Below the pieces are notes generated by a model. It was not told where the DNA came from. It saw only the letters and a program-made list of their open reading frames with translations, and ran no database searches. DNA of 64,000 bases, taken from positions 2,015,636-2,079,635 of the forward strand of contig JAQJVL010000059.1 of assembly GCA_035578905.1 (NCBI GenBank), given 5' to 3'. Made by a program: the position numbers and the translations under genes. The stretch is from Stictocephala bisonia. Its lineage: Eukaryota; Arthropoda; Insecta; Hemiptera; Membracidae. This document shows, in pieces, positions 22,358 through 33,108 of this stretch; position 1 is the first letter of the stretch, and each line of letters begins with the position of its first letter.

Positions 22358-22796
22358 CACTAATGTCAATTAAAAGGTGTGTAATTTCATTTAATCGTTT
22401 TTTTACCCCTTAACAGAAATAACAGAAAACCACTGTTTATGGTATTAAAAATTTGAGCAAAACCAATATAAGAAATGTTATATGATTATAATCATTCAAA
22501 ATATTTTTAACTTACAGCTATCATCGGTTGCCCAACAAATCTAAACTGGAATGGGTTCAGATCAAGAATTTAGGCCCTCCTAGGCCTATGAAATACTAGG
22601 TATTCTTGTTGTTGAATAATCTAAACATGTGCCATAGCAAATGCATTACCTAGATTGGCTTAAAACTCACTAAAATTAACTAAATTTTCAAACCAATTTC
22701 CGGGGGAGGGCCCCCGGACCCCCCTTACCCTGGGGGGTATTCCAGACCCCCCGGTAGTGTAGCCCCCCCAAGAGTTTCTCTAAGTCGGCGCCTATG

Positions 22797-23508
22797 CTTC
22801 CTACTACATTAACACTTAGGATAAAATACCTTCTCCTGAGTCGGAGTGCTTATGAAATTATAACAACGGGAAACTGTTTAAGTGATAATTATGAGACATT
22901 AAGTGTTGAAGTCTTTAAATCAGTTGATTGTGCATGTCATCTCTGATAACCAACCGTTTCAAGAGCAAAATAAATTATTGGAGAATAATTTCGATGACAA
23001 GGAATTCGAAGCAATAGTTGACGATTTTATTCATGAAATGTCCACCCTAGTCAAGCTCGAAGACAAACCTAGTCTAAAGACGGACTTATTTAAAAGTATT
23101 GGCAGGATACGTTACATATCGTGTTAAAAAACAAAACTTGCAATCAACATTTATGTATGGTGAAAAAACAGGACTAGTATAAGTTAAGAATAGTATTGGC
23201 TTTCAACTTTATCAAGGGGCTCTCTTATTAACCCATCTCAAGAATGGCTGGAAATAGTTTTACAATGTGAAAAAGAGTTTGAGGAATTTCAAGGCAATGT
23301 TATTAATGAATATGATAATGTCATGAAAACACTTGCGAATAAGTTACAACAAAAATGTAAAAACAAAGACAAATTTGCTATAATGTGTTATGTCCGAACA
23401 TGATCATTCATAAGGATGAAAGAGCTAAACAGGAAGAACAGTCTTAAAAGAACAGTTTTTCCCAAAAAGGAGCTCATAGAAAAAATCCAAGAAAATAAAA
23501 AAAAATTC
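22797..23508 (+). pseudogene. P-element transposase, part 2
   Basis: It resumes after the hAT with LPTTLTLRIKYLLLSRSAYE, the helix that follows DHP in part 1, and continues with QEQNKLLENNFDDKEFEAIV and FKSIGRIRYIS. After a frameshift near 23,100 it gives NPSQEWLEIVLQCEKEFEEF and FAIMCYVRT, and at the end SFIRMKELN. YV+T+TFIRMK is the usual C-terminal block of P transposases. Several breaks occur and no terminal repeat was found downstream. Confidence 0.8.
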
Positions 23509-24500
23509 TAAACTAGTAACGTACTACTAGTGTTTGAATAAATATGTAAATTTTATGTATAACTTATGTTTATTTAAGAGGTGCATGTGGTCAAATTAGA
23601 AGAATTCGTTAAACTAAGAAAAATTATCTAAAATTATAATCAAACTATGCCAGCAAATCTGTCAAAATACAACAGTGCATTATTGGTAAGTAATCACAAT
23701 TATTAATTGTATTTAAAATTGTCGTTAATGAAAACAGTGATTTAGGAAAAGCAGTTACTGGTTATTACTACATTCAGTTTAACAGATGAACCAAATCTTG
23801 GTTTCAATGACGTCACACCTGTGGCGTGAGGGCCTCTGAACCTTATAGTATTTTTAAGACATATACCGCCCGCCCGCCCATACACGTACATTGGTATTGA
23901 ACCACCCACCCACGCAGACACGTACAGTGGTATTGACCCACTCGCCCACCCATACACGTACAGTGGTATTGATTTACTGCGCACTATGCGCGTGAACCCT
24001 TCCGCATTCTAGTTACCGTGGTCTGTACACTGTAGACATCGACATCATAATCACGAGCGCCGGACTCGCCAAACCAAATAAACCTTCACTCTCAACAATA
24101 CTTATTTTGACTTTTTTTACTATGCCTGTGTACGTGGTGTATTTCTATAACCTATAAGAAGTGTGATAAAAATGTATCATTTGTTTTTGGAAGATAAAAT
24201 GTTATACCACCTGATTTATTTATTTTTCGTAAATATAAAGGTATTATATATAATTAGGGGCAAGAAAGAACTATACGAATACAAACAAATGTAGCCCAAT
24301 ACTTTTTATTGGTCGATGATGGCAGCTTTGTTTACATTCGCAAACAGGGCGTCTATCATTATGTGTCTTTATTAAGAGTTTAATCTTGATAGTTGAGCAT
24401 TGAACTTACTAGGTGTCTTCAACAAATAATTGTGAGTGGCATCCACTCTACGTTTTTCCACTCCACTCCTCTTATAATCTAATTTTTCATTAAACTTCGT
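23509..24500. other. AT-rich stretch with a small minisatellite
   Basis: Apart from the GC-rich repeat at 23,865-23,975 nothing is recognisable. Confidence 0.4.
23865..23975 (-). repeat. GC-rich minisatellite, locus 1
   Basis: Three units of about 38 bases share CCCATACACGTACAGTGG and TATTGA. They are the reverse complement of the repeat at 44,315-44,562 and of a single unit at 56,655-56,698. Confidence 0.75.
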
Positions 24501-24752
24501 TGGCCATATCCCCCTGTGACGTCACTAACACTATGTCAAACTGACTTGTTCATTCCCAACATCTTCTACGTCAATTTTGTTTCTTCAGCTACTGCCCTTT
24601 GAATCTTATTTTATCACTCGCTGTTTTTCATACCATACACTATAATTGCACACATTTCAGTTCTGGATCGAGTAGCTGCTGTCAGTGTGTATATATTTTT
24701 GCCCTTGCCTTGCTATTTTTAACCACAATTAGTCACACTACCCCTGAAAATA

Positions 24753-25650
24753 ATGGCAACACAGATAAAGAATCCCTGTGGTGTCTGTCTTCGAGAGATC
24801 ACTGATCGCCAACAGGGAATTCAATGCGATGCTGTTTGTAGCAGATGGTTTCACAGAGACTGTGTAAGGATCCCTAAAGCTGAGTACGACCGCTTGACAG
24901 CAGAGAACAGTATTAAGTGGGAATGTTTTCAGTCTGATTGTGAAGATGACAATAAGAAACTCACCAACTAGCTTATGTCACAAATGGCTGGTTTTGTTAA
25001 AATGCTAACTGAACTTTCCACCAAGATAGACACTCTAATGGACCTTCCTAAGAAAATTTATACCTTGGACACCAAGTTAACTTCTTTCGAAGATAGAATT
25101 GCATGCACGGAAAAGCGCCTTGACGCTCTTGAAAGTACAAAGACGTCTCAGGTACACAAACCTTATGACATCATATCTGAGGTGAACGATCGATCTAGGT
25201 GAGCTTGCAATATTTATGATTTATAACCATTAGGAATCAAGCAAAAAAGACACCAAGACTATAAAGTCCCATGATGAAAATCTTACCACGAAGCTTTTTG
25301 AAGCTACTTGTCCTGGCCTTATCTCCTACAAATTCACAACGGCTCGTCTTGGGAAAGCAGTTCCTAGCAAGTCCCGGCCTTTGAAAGCCATGCTGAAAAG
25401 CCAGAATGACGTCTAACTTCTCAAGTGAACACTTGGTTTCTATTGATAGTGTATATCAAGACGTAAAAGTCTCCAGAGATCGAACACCCTATGAAGCTAG
25501 ACACTTTAATGATCTCAGGGAACAGCTTAAATCTAGGCAGATCAAGGGTGAGACTGATATAACAATCAAATATGTTAATGGCATACCTTACATTGTTAAA
25601 TCTAAGCAAAAAAATCGTACAATCTCCAACGGCCAAAAGAAACGTTGGAT
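24753..25650 (+). pseudogene. LINE ORF1 (PHD finger, coiled coil, RNA-binding part)
   Basis: ATG at 24,753 opens MATQIKNPCGVCLREITD with Cys pairs, WFHRDCVRI and KWECFQSDC, a C4HC3 PHD-type finger in residues 9-60. An in-frame TAG at 24,969 separates it from SQMAGFVKMLTELSTKID, a coiled coil ending in RLDALEST. After a further stop at 25,201 shifted frames carry FEATCPGLISYKFTTARLGK and YEARHFNDLREQLKSRQIKG, which resemble the RRM-like end of such ORF1 proteins. ORF1 proteins coat the element's RNA. It is broken by at least three lesions. Confidence 0.75.
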
Positions 25651-28437
25651 GCTTTACCAAAATGTTATGGTCTAAGGACCAAACTTCCATTATTACGCAC
25701 ATCCATTAGTCATTCAATCTATAATATTATTGTCTTAGTTGAAACCAACCTTACACCTGATATCAGTAATTCAGAACTTGGTTTTGACAACTATGCTGTA
25801 TACAGATGCGACAGATCTTCGTCATCAAGCTTCAAATCTAGCAGTGCAGGTGTCTTGGTGGCAATAAGAGGGGATCTCGACTCATGGGAGCTCCACCCAT
25901 CTACGAGCAGCATTGAGCGTGTCTTCACAAACATTAGGCATAATAACTCCCTTTTCCTTTTGTGCGGTGTTTATCTACCTCCAAACCAAAACTCATCTCA
26001 ATATCTTGAATCCTCTTCCTTACTCGAGGACCTCTCTGTTGCCCATTCCAACCAAAACAACATGTTAGTACTTGGAGATTTCAACCTACCTAATGTTGAT
26101 TTGTCTAATTCCTCTCCTAGCCTCATGGATTTATCTGCTCAAACTGTGTATGATATGGCGTGCTTCCTTAATCTTAAACAATACAACTACATCAGAAATG
26201 AACGTGGTGTCCTTCTCGACCTGGTTTTCTCCTCCGAAGTTTTGGGGGTCCAAAACGCCTCTGACCCACTCCTTCCCACCGAATGCCATCATCCAGCTTT
26301 GGAGATGGAATTTGCTGCATGCCCAAATGAGGAACTGAATTATAGTTTCGTTGTTCCAAATGTAAGTAAATGTGACATTGACCACAAGTCTGAATGGGTG
26401 CAATGCCTCAATTATCCTCTACTTGATAACACATCCTTTGTTGATCGGCATTTTTCAGAATTTTGCTCACTATTGAGTTGCACTATTAGAAATGCGAGTC
26501 CACCCAAGTATATAGGACCTAGATGCTTCCCTGTATGGTTCTCTCCCGAACTTAAATTGATGATAATCAAGAAGAAGACTTTTACATAGGCGCTTCAAAC
26601 AGAGTTTCGATGATAGGATTTACCTACAGTTCTGTGATGCTCGTGCTGCCTGCAAGAGATTGGCGAAAGAATGCTACTCAACATACATCAATGCTGTTGA
26701 GTTGTCAATACAAGGACACTTTCGTGCCTTCTGGAATTATGTCAAGTCTACCAAGAAACTACCATCCCTTCCATCAAGAATGCAGCTTGATGATGAAACT
26801 GCCAGCAACCCACAAGATATCTCTAATCTGTTTGCCAAACATTTTTCCTTGGTCTATCGGCTCCCGTCATCAAATCCACCAGTGTACGATATTGAAGCAA
26901 CTACTTCTATTGCTTCATGCAAATTTACCTGTGAGGAAGTGGAGGCTGAGTTGAAGTCGCTCGACACTAAAAAGGGTGCTGGACCTGACGACATTTCTCC
27001 ACTGATTTAGAAACATTGTAGGAGTGTAATATTACCACATATCACATATTACTTCAATGCTTTCATGGCTGCTGGCATCTTTCCTGCTAATTTGAAGATT
27101 GGGTATATAACATCTATCTTTAAATTTGAATCTCATTCTGATATTAAGAACTATCGCCCTATAGTCATCCAGTCAACCTTGGCTAAGGTCTTTGAAGCGC
27201 TCGTCCTCAGAACATTAATGTTCAACTCCAAGAGTCTTATCAACATTGAACAGCACGGATTTGTTAAAGGACGATCGACCATTTCAAACCTCTCATCTTT
27301 CCAAAATCATATTCTCAAAGCGTTCTCTAACTCTCACCAGATAGATGTCATTTATATGGACTTCTCGAAAGCATTTGATCAAGTCAGTCACAGTCACCTT
27401 ATTGCTAAGCTCAGAGCTGTTGGTGTCAACGGGACTCTTTTGCTTTGTCTAAAGTGTTACCTCCAGGGTCTTCTTCAGGTGCAAGTGGCGGGCTCTTTAT
27501 CCCAACCTTTCCCTGCTATTTCTGGGGTACCTCAGGGTTTCCTTCTGGGTCCAGCATTATTCACAATCTTCACTAACGATATTATGCAATATGTGGATTC
27601 TAATGTTTTACTCTTTCTGATGACGCAAAAATTTTCAAAGAAATTACATCAGTGGAAGATTGTGTGTCCCTATAAAATAGCATTGACTTGCTGACAGAAT
27701 GGTGCTGTGTTAACGACATGCTTCTGAATGTTTCAAAGTGCTCTATTGTGATTTTTTCTAGATCAAATGGGCCTATTCTTTTTCACTATAATCTTAATAA
27801 CCAACCCCTCACATGCTGTACTAAGATCAAGGATCTGGGTGTCATACTAGCTTCTGACTTGGGTTCTCATGAGCATATCAATCATATAGTAAAGAAGGCT
27901 AATTCAGCACTCTATTTCGATATGAGAACCAGTCGTGGCACTTTTTCTATCCATGCTCTGAAGACTCTATTCATCCACCTTGTTAGGCCCATACTTGAGT
28001 ACTCTTCTATTGTCTGGAATCCCTATCTTAGTGAACATATTGATAGGCTGGAAAACATACAAAACCGCTTCCTCCGTTTGATTGGGCTGCGGCTGGGCTT
28101 TGAGTACCGTACTGTTCCAATCAACGACCTTCAACTTCAGTTGAACTTAAGACCCCTCCATATAAGATGGAAAGTCCATGATCTTGTATTCCTGAAGAGG
28201 TTGATCTGCTTGGCCATTGATGCACCTGACCTGCTCAAGGAAATCAATTTCCGGACATCTCGTCATCTTCACCATCCCCAGCTGTTTGCAAGGCGACACT
28301 GCACTACACAGCTCATGTTCCATAGTGCTTTTCCCCGCCTTCAACGTCTGGCCAACAATTTGCCCCGGCATCTGGACCTCTTCAGTATGAGTGGCGACAC
28401 CTTAAAGAAAGTACTCTTGGCCTGTCTTGACCTATAG
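25651..28437 (+). pseudogene. LINE ORF2 (AP-endonuclease and reverse transcriptase)
   Basis: The endonuclease blocks IIVLVETNLTPD, LCGVYLPPN and VLGDFNLPNVD are intact; the final SDH site reads TECHHPALE, so the usual Asp is lost. The RT blocks are NYRPIVIQSTLAKVFE, EQHGFVKGRST, DVIYMDFSKAFDQVSH (first Asp) and ISGVPQGFLLGPALF. The Asp-Asp box is shifted out of frame by one missing base at about 27,619, where DDAKIFKEI is read in the next frame. The thumb and C-terminal part from 27,688 (TEWCCVNDMLLNVSKC, IKDLGVILASDLG, ILEYSSIVWNPY) is open to the TAG at 28,435-28,437. Other breaks lie at about 26,590 and 27,009. Confidence 0.85.
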
Positions 28438-28690
28438 AGTAAATTATTTAATTGTTGTAATTTATTATTGTTAATTTACTGTATATTTATTGTGTTATTA
28501 TTATTAATATTTATTATAAATTAAACACATTTAAAGTACTGTTAATTAAGTCTAAGATTAAAAGTCCAGTTGCATGTTTGGCTTGACCCTTAGCTTTTAA
28601 GTTGTATTTAGCCATCTTTTTACTCTGTATATATGTAAATTGGTCTTTGGCAGTTGGAAATAAATACATAAATACTGAACTCATATATAC

Positions 28691-29791
28691 TAAACAGTTT
28701 TAACCGTTGTAACATTATTTTTTTTAAATTCTAAAAATTGGCCTAGTTGATAATCACCATACACATATACCATAGTACCAATAGTTACACATAAATAAAC
28801 CTAAATGAGAAATGTCTATTTATTTGTTATAATATGCATGATACTCTTATATAAAAATATGACATAATTGTCTTGGATTTATCTGATGATATCTCATATC
28901 ACAACAGTTTTATTTAATTCGCCAAACTAGGAGTGTGATTGAATTTAGGTAATAGAATTATTGTTTCAGTGTTTGGTACCAATAAAGGGCGATGGCAAAA
29001 ACGATTACAAATGCATAAAGCGTTTGGGCGGGGCAGGCCAGCTGAGTACGGACAGGCCCAGTCTCTCTTGAGTACGACAGTGATAAAAAACAAGGAAGGA
29101 ACGGTGAGTGACGTTGTTCCTTAGGAGGGTGGGAGACAGTCAACGCCAGCGCAGTTTGACGAGGGCTCTGACAACTAGCCGACACGTTGAACCAGAACTA
29201 CGACCAGCTGAGCTGTATCACTTGCTGTTGGTTAGAGTGTGATTACATTTCGGACAGTTTTCTACTGAGGGAATAACCAATCTACCTGTTTTTAGGGATC
29301 TATAGTTTTTACAGACAGTAACTTTCGATAAGTATTACAGGCATCTTCTTAAAAGGAATAGCTTTGTCAAATTGGAAATTTATCATCATTAGTGATGTAG
29401 TAGGAGCATATTTTATAAGAATTGGATTCCCCAAAGGGTTAAATTAAGAGTGAAGCTAGTTGATAAATAGGATAATAAAACAATGAATTCAAAAACACAA
29501 TACAAATTTTTAATATCTGTTTAGTGTACAAAACAATAAATAAGCTCTCAATAACAGTTGCTGATTAAGACAGTGATCATTTACAATAAGGCACATCAAG
29601 AAATGATATAATTTACAAAAGAGTATCTTATACAACTAAATTAATTTACAATTACATATGAATTCTTTATTTAAATATCTACATGATTTGACTAATTATA
29701 ATTTCTGACAAAGTGAACGTCAGATTGTTTTGTCAAGCTGTACATCATGGTTCACCTGCTGCACAATTAATGTTTACTCAGCTGCGATATT
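28691..29791. other. AT-rich stretch containing a GC-richer island
   Basis: Positions 28,970-29,260 are clearly richer in G and C than the surroundings and include AACGGTGAGTGACG, which fits a splice donor, so this could be a promoter and first exon of an unseen gene. No protein motif was found. Confidence 0.3.
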
Positions 29792-29989
29792 CTAGGATGC
29801 AGTTTTTTCTTTGGACACTTCTGATTTCACATCAGTTCCAAGGTTTCTAGTTTCATTAACCCTCCTAACTTTGCAATCTAATATATTTAATTTTCGTGGA
29901 CTTGCCAAAACCTTTTTGATTCGATACCTTATATTCTTCTTAGTTTTGTATTTATGAACATTGCATGCTCCAAATACCTCAAAATTCAT
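29792..29989 (-). CDS. hypothetical 65-aa basic protein
   Basis: An intact small frame starts MNFEVFGACNVHKYKTKKN and ends in ...EKTAS-stop. It is rich in Lys and Arg, with no signal peptide or membrane segment. I do not recognise it. Its composition is unlike the AT-driven shadow frames nearby, but a 65-codon frame in this DNA can arise by chance, and no splice sites or neighbours support it. Confidence 0.2.
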   Translation of the reverse strand: MNFEVFGACNVHKYKTKKNIRYRIKKVLASPRKLNILDCKVRRVNETRNLGTDVKSEVSKEKTAS

Positions 29990-31649
29990 ACTGGCGACTT
30001 AAAACTAAATAAAACTTCAGTTCTTTGATAATTTTCAAGTCTATCATCAAAATCAGGCGTTCAGAACTTGTAAACAGCTAGGTAGCTGTCTGGTGTTTTG
30101 GTACTCGTAGCGTATTGTCTTGTACAATGTTGATATTTTAACCAAAGAACTGGAATTAAACAAATTTTCATCGCCAAGGGCCCGTCTAATTTGGCAACGA
30201 CAAATATTCGTCACCAAAACAGACGTGTAATTTTTGTTAAAATTTTGGTAATAAACTTCATAAAATGACTTTTAATGATTGTATTCTGAAAGAGCATCAA
30301 TTATAGATCTAATTTATAATTTTTATATTCTCTTTTTTAACATATAAAAATTCGTTGCCTTTGGGCGACGCCAGCTATCGCAAACTAAATACCGCTTAGC
30401 CATTGTGGCATTTGTTTGTTTTGTTTATTCATATGTAAATAAGGTGAGACTTCACATTTATTATTTTATTTTGTTTTAGTTTTAGCTACCATTCTTACAT
30501 AAATATATATTTTGTAATATCATGTTGATTTATTATGTTGGATTGTAAATTTTAGCAGACTTGCTATAAATTTTTGACAGAAATGTAAAACTACACACTT
30601 TTTAATTTACATTAGAAAATTATAGGTAATTGTTATAATGACTATATATTTTTGTAATCATAATAAAACTGTGAACAAACTATACATTTACACTTTTATC
30701 ACATAATGTACTAGTTCACAGTTAGACAACGGAATTATAAAAATATGATTTAAAATTAATTTCAAAGACATAAAATTTAACAAATTGAGGAACTGAATTA
30801 GTTAGGGATCATAACATATACAAATGACATGGAAAAGTGAATATTCAGTAATGAAAGAACGAATGATTCTCTTTATCTCCATACAGTAAACCCATGAACT
30901 TGTCTAATAATTTTGGACTGATGCCAACTGCTTTAGTTTGATTATTTTTTGAAAAAGTGATTACTGTAACTGTATGTGGGGTGAACTACCCTTGTAGAGA
31001 ATGGACTTTGTTAAATTGCTTCCAAACTAGTGTGCAGATGTAATTACTTGAAATATAAATGGGGATTAACACTAGACCAGTCATTTGATTACTGGGAGTC
31101 TATACAAACTATGGCTCAAATAGTTACAGAGTACCCCTGCGCTATTTTAATGGAAGGGTTAGTCAGTAAAAATAAAATCAGTGAGGCAGGTCTTAAATGG
31201 CTAGATGGATTGGATTTAGCTATGACAGATCACTTTATTATTTATATATTAACAAATAACACCACTTTTGGATTTTGTTCCAAACAACAAACTCCTTTGT
31301 TTGTTGGACTGCTTCTTTTTTAAATTAATAAATGGTAGCTGTCAAGAAACCATATGCTATACATACACTCTTCATGAAATCAACCATTTCAAAAGACATT
31401 TTACAAGCCTGCCATTACTGGGGAGTTGAAATCGGGTAAATTCACTCCTGACTTGTTGCCCTTGGTCAATATTGATAAGCAATGTTTCACCCTATACAGA
31501 ATTTTGACACATCAACTACCTGCTATAAGAAGTTGCCATAGTATATAAGAAGTAAAGTAGAGTGTAACTTATCCGACGTAAACGAACCGTGATGACGTCC
31601 GATAACTAAAAATGTCAGGTAGTAGGGAGTGATAATAACAAAAATTGGT
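29990..31649. other. AT-rich stretch with one unrecognised 97-codon frame
   Basis: A plus-strand frame at 31,030-31,323 (MCRCNYLKYKWGLTLDQSF...) is open but matches no family I know; it ends in a hydrophobic low-complexity tail. Nothing else is visible. Confidence 0.3.
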
Positions 31650-31653
31650 ATTA

Positions 31654-32508
31654 ACCTTTTGCACTTGAGAGTTCTTTAGAAAATGTCCTTTGGGGTTTTA
31701 TGGCCATTGTGAGTGGCCACAGTCATTTCTGTGACAGCTTGTCATTTTTGTTGTTGTAAATGTCCTCCAAGATTGCAAGGCCACTGTAAGTGGACAATGT
31801 GAAAATTGCCGAACACGCGCACGGCCATTGTGAGTGGCCATAATACAGTTCTGCGTTTTGTATTTATTTTTTAAATGTTATTCCTCTGCAAGGTGGAATG
31901 TTATTCCTCAAAATGCCTGTTGAGAAACTTTGCAACTAAGTGTCTGTCAGTTTCCCGCTTTTTTAGCCAGCTACAGGTTCCACAGATATAGCCTCAGTGC
32001 TCACCAGTCACCAAGTACTAAAAAGAGAACAAAATATATCTGTAAGACATGTACCTCACAACCTGGTCTGTGTATTGGACAGTGTTTTGAACAATATCAC
32101 ATTGCAAAAAACTTAACCCTTGAAGAACCCCTATATTTCTATTTGATTTTAAAAGAAGAAAGTTTTATTTTCCAATATTATTATTTGTAACTGACAAATA
32201 TAATTTCATTTGTCACAAACTGTAATTGTAGTATAACATAGTTTTAACGTTATGATAAAAACAAGGTTATGTAGTTTACATGAGCTTTTAATTTTTAAAT
32301 GCCTATTTTTCTACTTCAGCAGAGTATCAACAAAACAATTCCGACCCAGTGACAACTGGCAGACAACATGGCTGATGCACAGTGTATGAGGGTGGCGTGG
32401 CCACTCGTAGTTGCCGTGCGACATGGGAGGACAGATTGAACGGCAACTAATACGAGTTGTCTAGGAGTGGGGACTGGCCACTGCCAGTGACCTTTCCAGT
32501 GCAAAGAA
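31654..32508. mobile_element. TTAA-flanked MITE 5, 855 bp
   Basis: TTAA at 31,650-31,653 and 32,509-32,512; the ends are CCTTTTGCACTTG and (reverse) TTCTTTGCACTGG. The quasi-palindrome TGGCCATTGTGAGTGGCCA occurs near 31,700 and 31,826, with diverged forms near 31,780, 32,397 and 32,474. No transposase coding is seen. Confidence 0.7.
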
Positions 32509-32512
32509 TTAA

Positions 32513-32558
32513 GTTTATCTTCCAAAGAAACTTCAACTCTTTTATGTTTAGAAGCCAT
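32513..32558 (-). pseudogene. Tigger/pogo-type transposase start (15-17 codons)
   Basis: From ATG at 32,558 on the minus strand the peptide is MASKHKRVEVSLEDKLN. This is close to the usual opening of Tigger transposases (basic, then SLEDKL at the start of the CENP-B-like helix-turn-helix). It is cut at the TTAA of MITE 5. The sequence beyond the left TTAA does not resume a recognisable Tigger frame, so the rest is lost or too diverged. Confidence 0.4.
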
Positions 32559-32769
32559 TACACTAGGCCTAAGTTCAATAAAGCTATGGTAATATACAAC
32601 AAGGTAAATAAACATAATATAACTAAAAATTCTGATAGTGCCAATTTTAGTCATAAAATTAACTACTAAAATTCATACAGGGAAATGAACTAGTCTAGCT
32701 GAAGAGAAAGTTGTAAGAAAAGAGAAGACACATGAATCTATTGAAGATAAGAATGTTGAGGATGTAAGT

Positions 32770-33100
32770 CAGCGGTTCTCAACCTTTTAGCACTGGCGCC
32801 CCCCCCCCCTTTGAACACTGAAGATAGCTCACGCCTCCCCTCCAGTCAATAATTGGTTGGTTCAAGTTAGAACAGTGAAATTATGAAACTGACGATGCTA
32901 ACTCTACGTTAGCAAAAGCTGGGATGCAAGATAAAAATCCAGATATATTTAAATACGAAAGTTTATTTGATGGTTTTGAAAGTTTTTGTTAATTTAACAA
33001 AATATATATTTTTTAATTGTTTTCTTTGTACCCTCACGCCTCCCCTGAAACTCTCTCACGCCCTCCCAGGGGGGTGCGCCCCCCAGGTTGAGAACCACTG
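32770..33100. mobile_element. hAT MITE, 331 bp, with perfect 8-bp target duplication
   Basis: The ends are CAGCGGTTCTCAACCT and (reverse) CAGTGGTTCTCAACCT, with C-rich and G-rich subterminal runs. ATGTAAGT is found on both sides (32,762-32,769 and 33,101-33,108). CAGTGGTTCTCAA is a widespread hAT end. The perfect target copies imply a fairly recent insertion. Confidence 0.9.
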
Positions 33101-33108
33101 ATGTAAGT

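Larger units (their letters stand above)
16611..22796 (+). mobile_element. hAT transposon (ZMYM1-like), 6.2 kb including nested piggyBac
   Basis: The ends are CATAGGCGCCGACT and, in reverse, CATAGGCGCCGACT, with GC-rich subterminal runs (CCCCCC/GGGGGG). The right flank CTTCCTAC (22,797-22,804) is the 8-bp target copy; the left flank CTTCCTC at 16,604-16,610 equals it minus one A. The target lies in the P transposase codons for H-P-L-P-T. Without the piggyBac inside, the hAT is about 3.3 kb. Confidence 0.85.
24500..28690 (+). mobile_element. CR1/Jockey-like LINE, nearly full length
   Basis: It has two ORFs in order (PHD-type ORF1, then endonuclease-RT ORF2), followed by an AT-rich 3' region ending in AAATAAATACATAAATAC. 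The 5' limit is set by the leader of ORF1 and is uncertain. Target duplications were not identified. Confidence 0.8.

Noticed and set aside
31030..31323. 97-codon frame with YWESIQ...YPCAILM, faintly like citrate synthase
   Set aside because: Only a few residues agree, no catalytic residues, no splice context; called unrecognised instead.
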